From Amyelois transitella (taxonomy: Eukaryota > Arthropoda > Insecta > Lepidoptera > Pyralidae): a stretch of DNA of 64,000 nucleotides. A model generated the notes under the pieces. The model saw only the letters and a list, made by a program, of their open reading frames with translations. It ran no database searches and was not told where the DNA came from. Positions 13,801-25,563 of this stretch are shown here, one piece after another. Made by a program: the position numbers and the translations under genes. Position 1 is the stretch's first letter, and every line of letters begins with the position of its first letter. The DNA is taken from contig NC_083519.1 in the NCBI RefSeq assembly GCF_032362555.1, forward strand, positions 9,131,501-9,195,500, written 5' to 3'.

Positions 13801-16800
13801 TCGATCGTTTCAAATTAAAAAGTGTTTTTTTTTTATATTTTTTAATAAAATCTATACTGATATTGTAAAGCTGAAGAATTTGTTTGTTTGAACGCGCTAA
13901 TCTCAGGAATTACTGGTTCGAATTGAAAAAGTTTTTTCTTGCGTTGAATAGACCATTTATCGAGTCAATTCAATGATGCTCAAAATATTCCACGCGGACG
14001 AAGTCGCGGGAACAGTTAGTAAAATATAAATGTCTAGGTAAGGCACGTAAATAATATACGATCGCATTCAAAATTTCATAAAAAATTTCTTTTACTTTGT
14101 AAAAAGTATGCGTATTTATGGAGGTGACTGTATTTATTTAGATAACGATTAAGTCTGCACATTTACCACCAAGAAAAAGATTTTTTCGACCTTGACAAAA
14201 CACTTTGTTATCTTTACTTCTAACACATACTGCAGAGGTATTTGTTTGTTTGTTTGTACAGGAATTTCCAGTCGTATGCACAAATTCTTTTCGCATGTTA
14301 AGGGTTCCCGTGTCAACAAGGAACTTTACAGTTTCTCTATGTCTGTATTCCGCAGCCTAGCTCGGAAATTTTTAATAGATACTAGCTTAAATTTGTAATA
14401 ATATTTGTTATATCAACAAAGTCGTAAAATAAACCCCTACACGTAAAGTTGGCATGATGTGACCAAATGAATTCGGCTGTCATAGCATAGATCTTTGAAA
14501 AATATTTATTTACAATATTGTTAATTTAAAGATCCGTCTGCGAAATTTTCAATTAAACAACTACAGAATACAATGAGTTGGAATTCTCTTACAATGAAAA
14601 TCTTTAGTCTTTACAGGATTGTTGGCTCTGTCTACCCCGCAAGGGATCTAGGGATTCGATTCGATCACGGGATTTGATTATATGTATGTATGTATAATTT
14701 TGAAACAGACTACCTACAAGAAGATGGACAGAGATAACAGTTTATTAAAAGTATTTTATTAAAAGTTTTTTTAAATTTTTTTTAATAGCAGTTAATTTTA
14801 TAATTGTATCTATAAAATTTTTAATACGAATTGACCTCTGCGCATGAGACAACTTGTGAGAGAGTTTCGTAACGGCTCTAGACTATTTTACACCCAATTA
14901 ATGTTTTATGGTCCGAGATTATACCATTGTGCATCGACGTAAGAAAGGAAATTGCAATCTGCGTACAGATTACGGTACAATAAAGCGTTTTATCTATTTA
15001 TCTATCTGCCTTATATCGCTGACCTCCGAAGATTTGATTAATGTAGATCTTTAAAGTTTAGGTTCCAACTGGCAATTCACACGTCAATGTTATTATTAAG
15101 TGAATTTTTTGAGAGACTAACATAAGACAAATCATAACTAAAGAAAAGAAACTTGGAAAATGAACATCAAAGTATATTAAGGAATGCATTCCGTAAATCA
15201 CAACTTATTAACTCACTTTATTTTAATACCAATATTTTGTTAAATCAATTGTGAAATAAATGCCAAGAATGAAATTTAGCCAAATACTTCAAAGCAGAAA
15301 TGAGATGTTTATAAAGAAACGATTGGAAACTATGAGGGTTGGCTCGCGGCGCACGCGACGGCCGCACGCTAGAATTCGTCCGTACTTTCCCGCGATCCGT
15401 CATTTTACTTTCAAACGCAACCATACGTCCACATATTTCAGCAAATGAGCATTTCCAATACCGATTAATACCTAATTAATTCAAATGTCGCATGTTTCTT
15501 TGTTTACTTAGTATTCATTATTCAATTTCAGGTAGGAAAAGGAGGAAGGCAAGCCGGCGCCGTCGACGACTTCAGGCCGATGCCGATCCCCCTGGACACG
15601 TGGCACGGCGGGTCCCGGGCACGGCGCGTGGGCACCCTGCATGAGGCCGTCAACACGGAGGCCCCGCCCTCGGTCGCCGCGGTCCCCGCCCACTACTGGG
15701 AGGACGCCCTCCGACACAGCGTCTATCTAACACTGGTCCGAGACAAAATAGACCAACTCATCGCCAAGGGCGCCGTCATATCACCCGACACCAAACCTGA
15801 TCAATTCAACTCTAAAGAAGTAGAAGATCACGACCTTTGGGACAAAATCAAATCCGCACCTTTTGACAGAATAAGCGAAAACGAACCTAACTCTTTCGGC
15901 GACGTCACCGTAATGGCGAAAGGGCGTCTGTTAGAGGAAAACAATGGCTTCCGATTTACTGAAGACGAACGGACGAACGAGAAGTGTAAAGACGATTCAT
16001 GTATGAAAGGTGTAAAGGCCATCTGGTCGGTGAAGCGCGTGAGACAAAGAGATGAAGAAGTATCTCCAGGAAAGTACCATTACGAACTGACATTCTCCGT
16101 TATGTCACAGACACCGAAAAAACAGAGGCAACCCTACGAAAATTCCGTCAGGACGTTTACCGTTCGTGAAAACCCAACAAAGACATTGCTAGCAAAACCA
16201 CAACCGAAACCGTATAACTACGAATCGGTACACCCTGCTCCTGAGCGACCTCAGAGGGCGATCTGGTTCCATAGGAACTTAGTTTCATCTGCTGGTTCTC
16301 GAGCGAGCCGATACCAAGGTTTAGATAGGCTATTTATGTCACTATTCTCTGACGACGAGCCGCAGCCAGAACCTCCCCGAGTTAGACCACCCATTTACCA
16401 ACCACATCAGCAAATACCAAATGGACCTTACGCTAGCTCTTCGACTGAACAATATCAACAAAAGAAATTAATGGCATATCCGTACAAACCCCCAGTATAT
16501 AAATACGTTCGTCACCCTCTACCTCCTCCTGTTGTGGGTTCTCAACCACATTTTATGGATCCAGTTGACAGTTCATACATATCGACACCAGTGGATCAGA
16601 GATACGTCGCGCCATCCAACGTTTACAAGACAACAAGACCGGCCGTTCTCCCAACACCACTCCCCGATACAATCTTGCCTACAACGACTAAAAACGTTAG
16701 TTATGATTTAAGTAATTCGTTTACGGAAACCTCAACTAGAGAAACAGAACCTGACACACCTTTATACAAAACTTACAACAAACCTAAACCAATACCAACT

Positions 16801-19800
16801 AAGATAAGCTATTTCCCTGACCATTTGAGACCGCCCGTATATAACGCTCCCCCAGGTGTATTCGTTACCATGGATAAGAAACCATTCAAACCATTGCCAC
16901 CGTTGAAGATTCATACAACTAAATACAAGCACAGACATGGAGATTTCCGCCCGAGTCCACAACTATTTGACATGCAGTTTTCCGATCCAGAAACTCATTC
17001 CACAGTAGACACTGCATTTAGGCCAATTCTTATAAATCTTCCGAACAATTCTAGCAAATCTTCATCATCAGCAAATAACAAAAAAGGCGACAAACAAACC
17101 CAAAAATCCCAAACAACAAAAAGGCCGCCGAAAAAGCACGGAAACATTAAATCTAAACCAGTGACTACCTCCGCTCCAGACATAATAACGGTAAATAATG
17201 ACAGTTTAGACGATGACACAGCCGAATGGGCTAAAATTGTTGGCTCATTTTCAGTAACAACTCAAAACAAAAGTACAGCTCAAAGTACGGATACTGAAGA
17301 TACTACGGAAAGAGAACAGATTGTGTCTACGGCATCATACGAGGATGAAACCGTGGCGTCTTCTACAATTCCAGTAAATCCCAGCCAAAATAAAAAGAAG
17401 AGAGTAATAACAACAACCACTACCACCGAACCCACTACAACAAAACTAAGTAGACGTACACGGCCACCGCCTATGTTCAATAAACCAGAGAAGCCTAAAA
17501 AGCACAAGCGTATTACAACAACAACAATGAAAACGCCAACAAAGTCACAAGTTAAGTCACCAGCTGCTGATTTAACACCACAAGCAAGTTCAGCTGCGAC
17601 CAAACCGAATAAAATATGGGAGGCCAAAAACAAAACCGTCACAACTACTGAATCTAGTAATTCAATAACACCGCAGGCAAGTTCGACTTCATCTACGACT
17701 ACGACGAGAGCCACCACAACAACTACCACTACGACCACTACAGTGAAGCCCGTCACTACTACAGATACATACTCCACACATGCAACAACCCAGCCTAAAA
17801 ATAAAAACCGTTTCAGGCAATCCACACTAATGCAGAAAGGTACTTCAGTTAATCATGACAAATGGAGTACAATGCATTCAGAGAAAGATAGAAATAAAAC
17901 TGTGATCCCTCCATCTGGTAAATTTCCACCCAGAAGAAAAGGATCTAATTTCCAAGGCCATGCCACTTCTACCTCAAGAAGTATTGATGTCGATCATAAA
18001 GGAGAGGATCATACGGATAAAAAAATCAATTCTGTATCTAAAGGACAAACACCAATGACAACACAACCGTCATATGAAGAAGTTGAAGATCAATACAATA
18101 CACAAAATCAGCACGAAGAAGGCGAAGACGATATCAAGGAAAATCCAAAAGAACATGGGAGTGAAAGCGATGCCACTGACGAAAAGGAATACATATTTGA
18201 TCTGACAACTACACCCAACGAAAGAACGAATGAAATAAGCGATGCCGAAGATTCTATAACAGAAGAGATCGTTACAACTCCAATATATTCCGTGCCGAAA
18301 AATAAGACCAAATGTAAGAAGAAAAAGAAGCATGAAAATCTTATGACAATGAATGAACCAATAAATGAAACAACTACACTGAAATATGAACCTACAACAG
18401 TCACGTCCAGTACTGAGAAAGACATATTCCAGGAATTGTTTGGAGAAATGCATTACGATGATACAACAGAAAAGAATAAAGAATCACCGGGCGAGTTGGA
18501 AGAGGAAGGGAGCGAGAAACATGAGAAATTCGCACAAATCGACGACGATTTCCAAGATTATATAGACGATCTGACAAAGTCGAAACAAGATGATCAAGAC
18601 GTGGATCAATATGAGGAAGAAGACGAAAGCGAAAACGAGTCTCCTATAGATTTCTCACCATATGACAATGAAAGCGAGGACACGCCTTTAAGGCCCTCAA
18701 GAGAGGCGGAAGACGATGAGTACGAAGATTATCACGAAAGATCACTTAGTTTCCTAGAATTAATGGCCATGGAATAGACTGAATTTTATAATTTTCACTT
18801 TCAACAGTTGATACAGCTTTAAATACTGACTTCGCTAATTGATCTCAAATATTAGCTATTGTCAAACGATTTCACGATATTGGAATGAATCAACTTCCAC
18901 GCAATTAACTTATGAGATTTATATATATATATTACCATCGAGATAATGACTGTGTGAAGTATGTTACTAGTGAACAATTTAGAAGGCATTTATTTTTTTA
19001 ATTTAAACGCAAAGCTGTAGACTTGCACAATCTTTACATGCTAGATACGTTACCGAGATGTAAATATTTCAACATTCTAGATAAGTTTAGAGTTAGATGA
19101 AATAATGTATTTTTATACAACAAATACAAATAATGATTAAGTGTGTTGTTCCACTTACCTGCGCCCTCCATGGAGTATTTGTACACCGGCTCGGGCTTCA
19201 ACGGCACCAGCGATGCGAATGTTTCCGGAGCCATGTCCTTGATCCTCTGATGATAAGACAACCTACAAAAAAAAATTTGTCACTTTGATTTCTAGTCTTG
19301 TATCCCTTAGCTAGTTAAGACCCCAAAACCTCTAATTAAACATTGAAAATTCCCTGTAACAATACAAAACTGGAATAAGCTTTGGGCCCTGTCTAAGTAG
19401 TACCTCAAACGAGTGAACTAGATATCAGTAAATTTTGTATACTGAATTCTGTCATTTTTTTTCTTTTATATCCTTCAATACAAACTTGAAACATTACATC
19501 ATTAGAAACTAGTTGATGCGCGAGAATTCGCTCCCGCCGAATTTCCAGATAAAAGTGGCCTAATTTTAGTTAGGAGTACTTCTGAAAGTTTTGACTGGAG
19601 CTAAGTAGTACTAAAATCGATCCATTTGGTAACAAACATATATTTCTTTGCTCTTTATAATATTATAATGGATAATGCTACAAACCTGAGGCACTTGCCA
19701 AGCACCTCCCTAATGAACCTGGGCTTAGGATGGTCGATGTCCAGCTGGCTGCAGCCCTCCCAGTCCTCCCACGACCAGCGGAACTGGAAGTTGCTCAAGT

Positions 19801-21871
19801 GGTACGAAAACCAGTTCACGAATCTGAAAAACAAAACAAGCCTCAAATAACACAGAATTATTTTAAATGTGGCATGGTTACTCTAGGAAATAGCTTTCAG
19901 AAACTAATAAAGAGATTCTATCCAGTGTTTAATTAGAAAATGGGATTATTCATTTAGGCGATGAACTAGCAACCTGTCACTATTTGAATCTCAATTCAAT
20001 TTAAGCAAAACAGCTGTAAGTGGCCTATCAGTCTTTTCAAGAATTTTGGGTCTGTCTACCCCGCAAGGGATAAAGACGTGATTATATGTATGAATGTACA
20101 TATAGGCTGGCCTCATAAATTGAATGAGTCTCATTTTGAGTTTCACCAGGTGTGATAATGATTGAAATACTATCATTTTTACTATGACACCAAAAATGTA
20201 ACTTAAATTTCTGATTTCATTGTTGTAATATTTTTCTAATATTGTTATTTTTACTTACCTATCAAAGCTTGCCACGTTCATTGTGTCAATTCTCAAGAAC
20301 AGTATCTCTGTAGCCTGCGCCAGCACCTGAGGCATTGTCGACGGCTGCAGCTTACACAGTTCAATCAGAATTGACCCGTAGCAAATCTCCAGGTACCGCG
20401 GCCGAGGTAGGTTGAACAACTCAGCAAAGATCACTTCCACTATACAGTATTCTAGCGGTATTTTTGCTTTGTATGGGAAACAGAGAAGCTGAGCAGCGCA
20501 CTCTTTGCGTTCTAAATGGTAAGCTTCGATGATGTTGTGCAGGTGTTCTTCAATGAGGAATCTTTCGATGGAGTGTGCTCCTGGCAAAACGGGTCCATCT
20601 GGACAGTCTGTGTAGTCAAACATGCGGAAAATGACACGAGGCATGGGGTATGAATCTCCATCATTGTGAGGTGGCGGCTGAAAATGAAGTAATAAATTTT
20701 AGTGAAACTGAAATATCATAAAAACATCAATCCATTGCAGGAAAAAGTTTCAAAGCGGCACTTATTAACTTTTTTTTTCGCAGCAGAAAGTAGCCTTTGT
20801 TCTTACTCAACTCCATAGCAAATGTTATCAAAATCAGTTCAGTGGTTTAGGCATGTAAGCATAACAGACCAAGTTATTCTTAGATTTATATTATTAGTAG
20901 GTATTAGTAGAGATTTAATATGCTTATTTAAAATCTTCCTTTTATATTTACCTGTATAGTAGGCAGGGTATGCTGCAGAGCTTCACACAGAATAGAGTCA
21001 AAGGCTAGATATGGCCGGGGGATGTGCTTCTCTGACCAATTATCTTGTCTCAGCTTCTTTATTTGAGCCCACAGACAATCCAAATACTCTTCTTGAAGAT
21101 GAGGAAGATCGGTTGACCATACTTTTAAAGCCGGCCAGTGTTTCTTACTTCTCTTGTTTAAAAATACCTCAATGGTTACTAGTAAATGCTCAAGCTGAGA
21201 TTCTTTTTTCTCATACAACTCTCGGCCCACCCAGGGTAAAGCTGACAACACAGCAAAGACAAACCAATCCCGTCTCACTTGTGGGACTCCATCTTCATTA
21301 GCACAATCAACCAAAGTCTCCAACAAAGTCAAAAGGGACGACGCTGCCAAGACATGGCAGTTCACCAAATCAGATATAAATCTTAGGCAGTATCTAGCAG
21401 CATTCCACTTCCCTGTCTTTAAGTTTTCTTTAAAAGTTTTCACAATATAATCCACAAACTCTCCACCAAAGTTATAGTTCTTAGCATTTAACAGACCCAC
21501 TAATGTAGCATAAATAGTGCATTTTTCGGGCATTCGAATTGCACATTCAGTGAGAATACGTAAAATCTTAACACGGAAGGTACTCAAATCGGCTTCTAGA
21601 ACGCTAGCCAGGCCTTCAAGATTGCTTTCTAAGCTGGAGCTGCTTTTTTCTCCAACGCGCAGTATAAGTGACTCCAATCTATCTTCGATTTCTTGGTTTT
21701 CTGATACACGACGTCTCTTTCTATGTAAACGTTCTGGAAATTAACAAAAACATTATACAAACATTTCATATACAAAAAATAGGACTCAAAGATTATAACC
21801 TCTTAGCAGAAATCTTATTGATTTAACTCACCATAGCCATCTTCTTCTTCGTGGGGTCTTCTGCGATTCAT
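4887..21871 (-). CDS. Ncbp1: Nuclear cap-binding protein subunit 1 (CBP80), complete
   Basis: Large subunit of the nuclear cap-binding complex, which with CBP20 binds m7G caps and couples splicing, 3' processing, export and decay. Minus-strand exons: 21832-21871, 20952-21733, 20259-20677, 19686-19823, 19159-19262, 7839-8092, 7227-7470, 6552-6667, 5505-5693, 4887-5000. Phases close exactly: 2,400 nt, 799 aa plus stop, against about 790-800 in the family. It starts [14 protein letters not shown], then a basic '[10 protein letters not shown]' stretch (NLS-like) and the MIF4G-type helical domain (about 35-270). Later landmarks are '[10 protein letters not shown]', '[19 protein letters not shown]', '[17 protein letters not shown]', a Ser/Glu/Lys-rich linker (about 665-698) and '[19 protein letters not shown]'. 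The C-terminus is '[16 protein letters not shown]'. Intron 5 (8093-19158) houses an antisense gene, and intron 9 holds a duplicate of the exon-9 tail. Confidence 0.96.
5149..5500 (-). repeat. Exon-9 tail duplicate plus 58-bp minisatellite in NCBP1 intron 9
   Basis: About 57 bp at 5155-5211 copy the last part of exon 9 (5505-5561) with three visible substitutions. The copy extends through the GTGACC-type donor into intron sequence. Between copy and original lie units of exactly 58 bp starting at 5301, 5359 and 5417 ('cctggagcaccgatccatag' onward), plus partial units. The duplicate has no AG acceptor at its start, so it is not an obvious extra exon. Open reading frames that run across this block are artefacts of the repeat. 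Confidence 0.9.
6248..6505. repeat. Inverted-repeat element (possible MITE) in NCBP1 intron 8
   Basis: A 26-bp perfect inverted repeat occupies 6267-6292 ('tggtataactaaaatgccgt' onward) and 6464-6489. Weaker similarity extends it outward to about 40-45 bp per arm ('cagacc' at 6250, 'ggtctg' at 6498). The arms enclose about 170 bp. No clear target-site duplication is visible. The right arm lies only about 45 bp from the exon-8 splice donor. Confidence 0.7.
6529..6543 (-). repeat. Homopolymer of 15 C next to NCBP1 exon-8 donor
   Basis: Fifteen consecutive C, read as a G-run on the sense strand, begin about 8 nt downstream of the GTACGT donor of exon 8 (6552). More C-rich sequence follows to about 6505. 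G-runs next to donors can influence splicing; that role is an inference here. Confidence 0.75.
6757..7105 (+). mobile_element. R3 repeat, two abutting copies
   Basis: First copy 6757-6860 ('gtgcccgcgacttcgtccgc' onward, truncated). Second copy about 6861-7105 ('actagctgtgcccgcg' to 'ataatattagtatagat'). Both share 'gaagacctcaaagatgaata', and the longer one also carries 'tatatagcctaaa' and 'atggtctattcaac'. It lies in NCBP1 intron 7. Confidence 0.8.
8290..8445 (-). repeat. R5 dispersed repeat, copy 1
   Basis: Reverse complement of about 160 bp also found at 44955-45118. Shared landmarks are 'acttaaaactaagtttactg', 'ggcgtcagtgca' and 'gcggtagcaaactgcactgc'. Family not recognised. Confidence 0.8.
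8830..9090 (-). mobile_element. R1 SINE-like element, full length
   Basis: Complete R1 copy in reverse: (CATA)n tail, 'atggtcacgtctatatccct', 'cttgaaaagtctgaatggcc', 'cagtgac'-type core and a head ending 'tggtgccgggaataacacgg'. Intronic in NCBP1. Confidence 0.88.
10560..10880 (-). pseudogene. Decayed LINE C-terminal fragment
   Basis: On the minus strand and across frameshifts and stops one can read '[14 protein letters not shown]', then a GRP-type basic stretch, '[20 protein letters not shown]' and 'KCRKADLRY'. This is the pattern of the C-terminal tail of a non-LTR retrotransposon ORF. Several stops show it is dead. It lies in NCBP1 intron 5. Confidence 0.6.
11893..12131 (+). mobile_element. 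R3 repeat
   Basis: R3 landmarks: 'caagctgtgcccgcgatttc', 'gatgaataattttccccg', 'cagcgtgatgttatatagcc' and a terminal 'ataatattagtatagat'. It ends about 245 bp upstream of the start codon of the nested gene. Confidence 0.82.
12378..18777 (+). CDS. Predicted secreted Thr/Pro/Glu-rich protein, nested in NCBP1 intron
   Basis: Not recognised. Two exons: 12378-12416 encodes a signal-peptide core ([13 protein letters not shown]); after a 3.1-kb intron, 15532-18777 continues in phase '[20 protein letters not shown]'. Total 1,094 aa. The first exon supplies the start, so the ATG at 15580 is internal. A furin-like RARR lies at about 42-45. A mixed-composition region (about 50-220, with '[20 protein letters not shown]' and a CKDDSC pair) is followed by a Pro/Tyr-rich part (about 220-480). 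Next is a Lys/Ser/Thr region with Thr runs near 730-765 (potential O-glycosylation), then an acidic Glu/Asp C-terminus from about 870. Only a few Cys are present. Mucin-like or matrix-associated is a compositional guess. The gene lies wholly in NCBP1 intron 5, antisense to it. Confidence 0.88.
13849..14022 (-). mobile_element. R3 repeat, internally shortened
   Basis: Reverse copy from 'atctatactgatattgtaa' to 'cacgcggacgaagtcgcggg'. The segment between 'gaatagaccatttatcgag' and 'caattcaatgatgctcaaaa' is deleted relative to longer copies. Confidence 0.8.
14605..14693 (+). repeat. R1 3' fragment
   Basis: Only the last part of R1: 'ttggctctgtctaccccgca', then a slightly expanded spacer and (TATG)n. 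Confidence 0.75.
19935..20100 (+). repeat. R1 5'-truncated copy in NCBP1 intron 3
   Basis: Starts within R1 at 'tttaggcgatgaactagcaa' and runs to 'aaagacgtgattatatgtat'. Truncation at the 5' side is typical of target-primed reverse transcription. Confidence 0.8.
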
Positions 21872-22225
21872 ATTTGTATCAAATCACGCCCAAATTTTGT
21901 CAAAACACGTTATTTATTGATATAAATAGAAATAAAACTAAAAGAAAGAGTGTAAAGTAAATCAACGCAAACGCCAACAAACACTGCGTTTTGTTACCTC
22001 ATAATTTGACAGTGACATGACGAAAAAAAAATCTGAACGGAAATTAAAAAACATTGTCAACAAAACTTATATCTGTGAACAAAACGCACGAGTATACCTC
22101 GCTGTCAAATTAAAATTTGAGCAAAACAAAATGTTGTGTTGTTTTTTGGACTGCTGGCAATGTAATTTCAACGAGTTCATAATTGAGAATTCTTAAGAAC
22201 CAAATTCATATCATTTCCCATCAAC
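21872..22225. promoter_or_regulatory. Shared NCBP1/SIRT6 divergent promoter interval
   Basis: Only 354 bp separate the two start codons, so both 5' UTRs and core promoters must fit here unless an upstream noncoding exon exists. No TATA box is obvious. Short T/A-rich runs and 'ctgtcaaatta'/'tttgacagtgac' near-inverted motifs are visible. Confidence 0.6.
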
Positions 22226-24711
22226 ATGTCTTGCAATTATGCCGAGGGGTTGTCCCCGTATGAACACAAAGGCGTTCTAGGCATTCCAGAGGTAAGTTAA
22301 GCAAAAGTGAGTTTGAACTGAAAGTGAACCATCTTATACGTAGGTCTCGGTGCTTTTTATCTGATAATGTTAATTATACTTGTAATTAAAAAAAAATAGT
22401 AACATTTTTGTTCCTGACATTAACACATACCACACTAATATTTAAATAAATACAACTGTTTGTAAAATGCATCTTTTCTTTTTTAGAAATTTGACCCCAT
22501 AGAGAAATTCAACAAGAAATGTGAAATCCTGGCTAAGCTCATCAATGAGAGCAAGCATGTGGTGGTGCACACTGGAGCTGGCATTAGCACTTCAGCCGGA
22601 ATACCAGATTTTAGGTATATTATTTTATATTGCTGCCTGTCTGTACAAATAAATTCATAAGCTAAATTATTAAAAAAAATATTCTTATGGATTCTTCTTC
22701 TGTTGTTGGCAAAGCAGTTGTGGCCAGGAATGGTAGTGAAATTTATAAGTAAAGAAAAATAACCAGTGCTATTGTCTCTGTCCTGTTACCTGACTATTGA
22801 CACAAAGGAAAAAATGATTCTGTGAATTGTGTATCCCTAACACCAATACTTCCTTATCACCAGACTAGCATGAAGGTTTACCTCTTTGAAAATTCTGTTC
22901 CTATGCCACTTATAAAAGTTACATGATGTTTTATACTTTTTTAATACAAATCAATTTTAGGGGACCAAATGGTGTGTGGACTCTGGAACGAGAAGGTAAA
23001 AAGCCCACTACAGATGTGTCATTTGCCGATGCCAAACCAACCAAAACCCACATGATCCTGAAGAAGCTGGTGGAATGCAAGAAAGTGCAATACATTGTCA
23101 GTCAGAATATAGACGGGCTGCACTTGAAGTCCGGTTTGGCGAGGAAGTACTTAGCAGAACTGCACGGAAACATGTTCGTTGACGAATGTACTTTATGTAA
23201 AAGGTATGTTTATATTTTTATATAATTCCAATCAGCTCTTAAGTAACGAAATTATATTTTTTAAATTTATTTGTTCTGGTTTCTGGCGAAGCTTCCTCAA
23301 GAAACTTAAGAAATATTTCTCTAAAATAATTGTTTTTGATTTTATTTTCTTACCTCGTTAACCTTGCTTACCTTTTTGGGTAAACACAGACAGTTCGTGC
23401 GCCACCGTCCCGCCGAGACGGTGGGGCGGAAGAGCAGCGGCGCGGCGTGCGGCGCGGCGCTGGCGGGCGCGCGCGGCTGCCGCGGCCGGCGCCGCGACGC
23501 CGTGCTGGACTGGGACCACGCGCTGCCCGACGACGACCTCGCCATGGCCGACTACCATTCCAGGTATTTGTTCAGATGTTACGTTAAAACGTCGCAAGTT
23601 ACAGTCATGAGAGATTATTTAGAATCTTTAGAATATACCACAGTGGCAGGACTATCTTTGTTGCTTATTTGAATAAATCACTTCAAAGAATGCAGCAGAG
23701 TCCTATTTATAATCATGTCACAGTAGACTGTACTCATTTGGGAACAAAGTCTACTTGAAAATTATTTCTCATGATGAAAGGACATTCCAGATTACTGTTG
23801 GTTCTTAAATTAACATATGTTTTTACCTTTGTTCTCGCTATCACTGCAGTTCTTTTATAATAATTGACCAACATTCTAATTCTTCTTCCTTCTGGCTTTA
23901 ACTTCATTTACCAATGGTACAGATAAAATTAATGTTTTTTTTTTATTACTTTCAGTATTGCAGATCTAAGTCTTTGTTTAGGGACTACCCTACAGATTAT
24001 TCCCAGTGGAAATCTACCTCTCGAGACAGTCAAATACGGCGGGAAATTAGTCATATGCAACTTACAAGCAACTAAACATGTAAGTAAAAGCAAGTAAACT
24101 TTGCTTCTTTTACATTTGATGTGATGTTTCCAGCTCTACCGCCTTACATTACTTCTAAACATGATACTGATGTCGTGTCGTCAAAATAGTCCATGTAGAA
24201 ATACTAATACTAAATGTCTCCAACCAACTTAACAAATTTTCAATCTAATAATTTTCCTAAAGTAATAATTTCATTTATTTTGCAGGACAACAAAGCAGAT
24301 TTAGTAATCAATTATTATGTGGATGATGTACTAGAACGGGTAATGAACATTTTAGGTATTGAAATACCTACATACAATGAGTCTGAGGATCTAACGAAAC
24401 ATGCTGAATCTGCTATAATTAATTGGACTATTGATAGAAAAGACGTGCTTGCTTTAGAGAAGATTTATAAAGCGAAGTGTAAAGGAGTAAAGAAGAAAAG
24501 AAATTTAATCAAAAATAAGAGAAATAGTGCAGATATAAGTTTAGGTAATGGCGATGCTGATGATAAGACTAAAGTGATTAAACTTGAAGTGAAGGAAGAA
24601 ATTGCTTCAGGAGAAACTATAAATAATGGTGTAAATATCGATGATTTAAAACTAAAGAGTGAAGTGAAAAGTGAGCTGGTGACAAATGGAAATGGTGTAC
24701 AAGCTAATTAA
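22226..24711 (+). CDS. Sirt6: NAD-dependent deacetylase, SIRT6 type, complete
   Basis: Nuclear class IV sirtuin; the family removes acetyl and long-chain acyl groups from histone H3 and supports genome stability and metabolic control. Exons 22226-22291, 22487-22614, 22961-23203, 23390-23563, 23956-24079, 24286-24711 join in phase to 386 aa (human SIRT6 is 355). It starts [19 protein letters not shown], then shows '[15 protein letters not shown]' (NAD site), 'RGPNGVWT' and '[12 protein letters not shown]'. '[12 protein letters not shown]' contains the catalytic His (about 133). Zinc Cys pairs are CTLC (141/144) and C166...C176. Then come '[15 protein letters not shown]', '[12 protein letters not shown]', and a Lys/Glu-rich tail with 'KKKRN'. 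Exon 4 is markedly GC- and Arg/Ala-rich compared with its AT-rich surroundings. Confidence 0.96.
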
Positions 24712-24742
24712 AATCAATCTGGAGTACTTAATCTCAGATCTC

Positions 24743-24748
24743 AATAAA
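24743..24748 (+). terminator. Poly(A) signal of SIRT6
   Basis: AATAAA 32 bp past the stop codon, suggesting a very short 3' UTR. Further AATAAA motifs occur near 24980-25000. Confidence 0.6.
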
Positions 24749-25563
24749 CTTTCTTAAAAGAATTTGATTGATAGGAACTTTTTAAAAGCCAAATTGTTAT
24801 TTTCATCTTTTTGAAATTGTAACTTTGAACAAAAGAAATGTCATTAGTAGATAATAATTATTTTAATGCTTAATTTTAAAATGACACCTCTGGTTGAGTA
24901 GTGTAAATATTTTTAGAATTTGATATCATTCTCAATATTTTCTTTTTGAATGAAACACAAATGTATACTCATTTTTTATTAAAATAAAAAAATAAATTAC
25001 ATCTTAAACAATATAACAGTATTTTCTTTGGTTTTTAATGGAATGTTTAAAAGAAAAGTAAAAAAGATATACTAATAACAATAAAATTAAATAAATTTTG
25101 CCACTGATAAAATAAATCTCATAGTTCAAAGTTATCCTACAATCCATATGATCTTATTATAATTTCTGTAGCCGTCAAATTCACTTGAATGCTTGGAATT
25201 AGAAAAGAAAGTTTTTATGGAAAGACATGATCTTTCCATAAAAACATTGTAAGCCATCTAAAAGTTCTTGAAAAGATCGTATTAAACAAAATTTAATATG
25301 TATACTACAAAAGTGTAAAACTATGTAAATTTTTCTTTCCATTTAATGAACATAGAACACATTATATACTTTGGGATGTTAAAAATATGTTTCCATTATA
25401 TTTCCCATAATCAAACAAACATTTGTACTTATTTTCACAGATGTCTGTGGTCCTGAGTGCTTTTGCTCTCTCTTACCTATATCTAAAGTAACCACGACAA
25501 ATGTGTTGGGAGCTTGGCCCATTTTATTAATGCCTAGTTAAAATCTCCCACGGTATATATGAT

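Larger units (their letters stand above)
12417..15531 (+). other. Intron of the nested secreted-protein gene
   Basis: Runs from the GTGAGT donor after the signal-peptide exon to the TTTCAG acceptor. It holds a reversed R3 copy (13849-14022) and an R1 fragment (14605-14693). A short GC-rich frame at 15333-15440 is noted but unsupported. No further gene is seen. Confidence 0.8.

Noticed and set aside
15580-15582. ATG at 15580 as start of the nested gene
   Set aside because: Sixteen in-frame codons precede it back to a TTTCAG acceptor, and a signal-peptide exon at 12378 joins in phase.
17280-17825. 181-aa Val-rich minus-strand ORF
   Set aside because: It is the antisense of the Thr-rich (ACN) repeats of the nested gene; low complexity, no independent support.
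22226-24711. SIRT7 rather than SIRT6
   Set aside because: The N-terminus '[13 protein letters not shown]', the 'RGPNGVWT' box and '[12 protein letters not shown]' follow the SIRT6 pattern, and catalytic/zinc positions match SIRT6 spacing.
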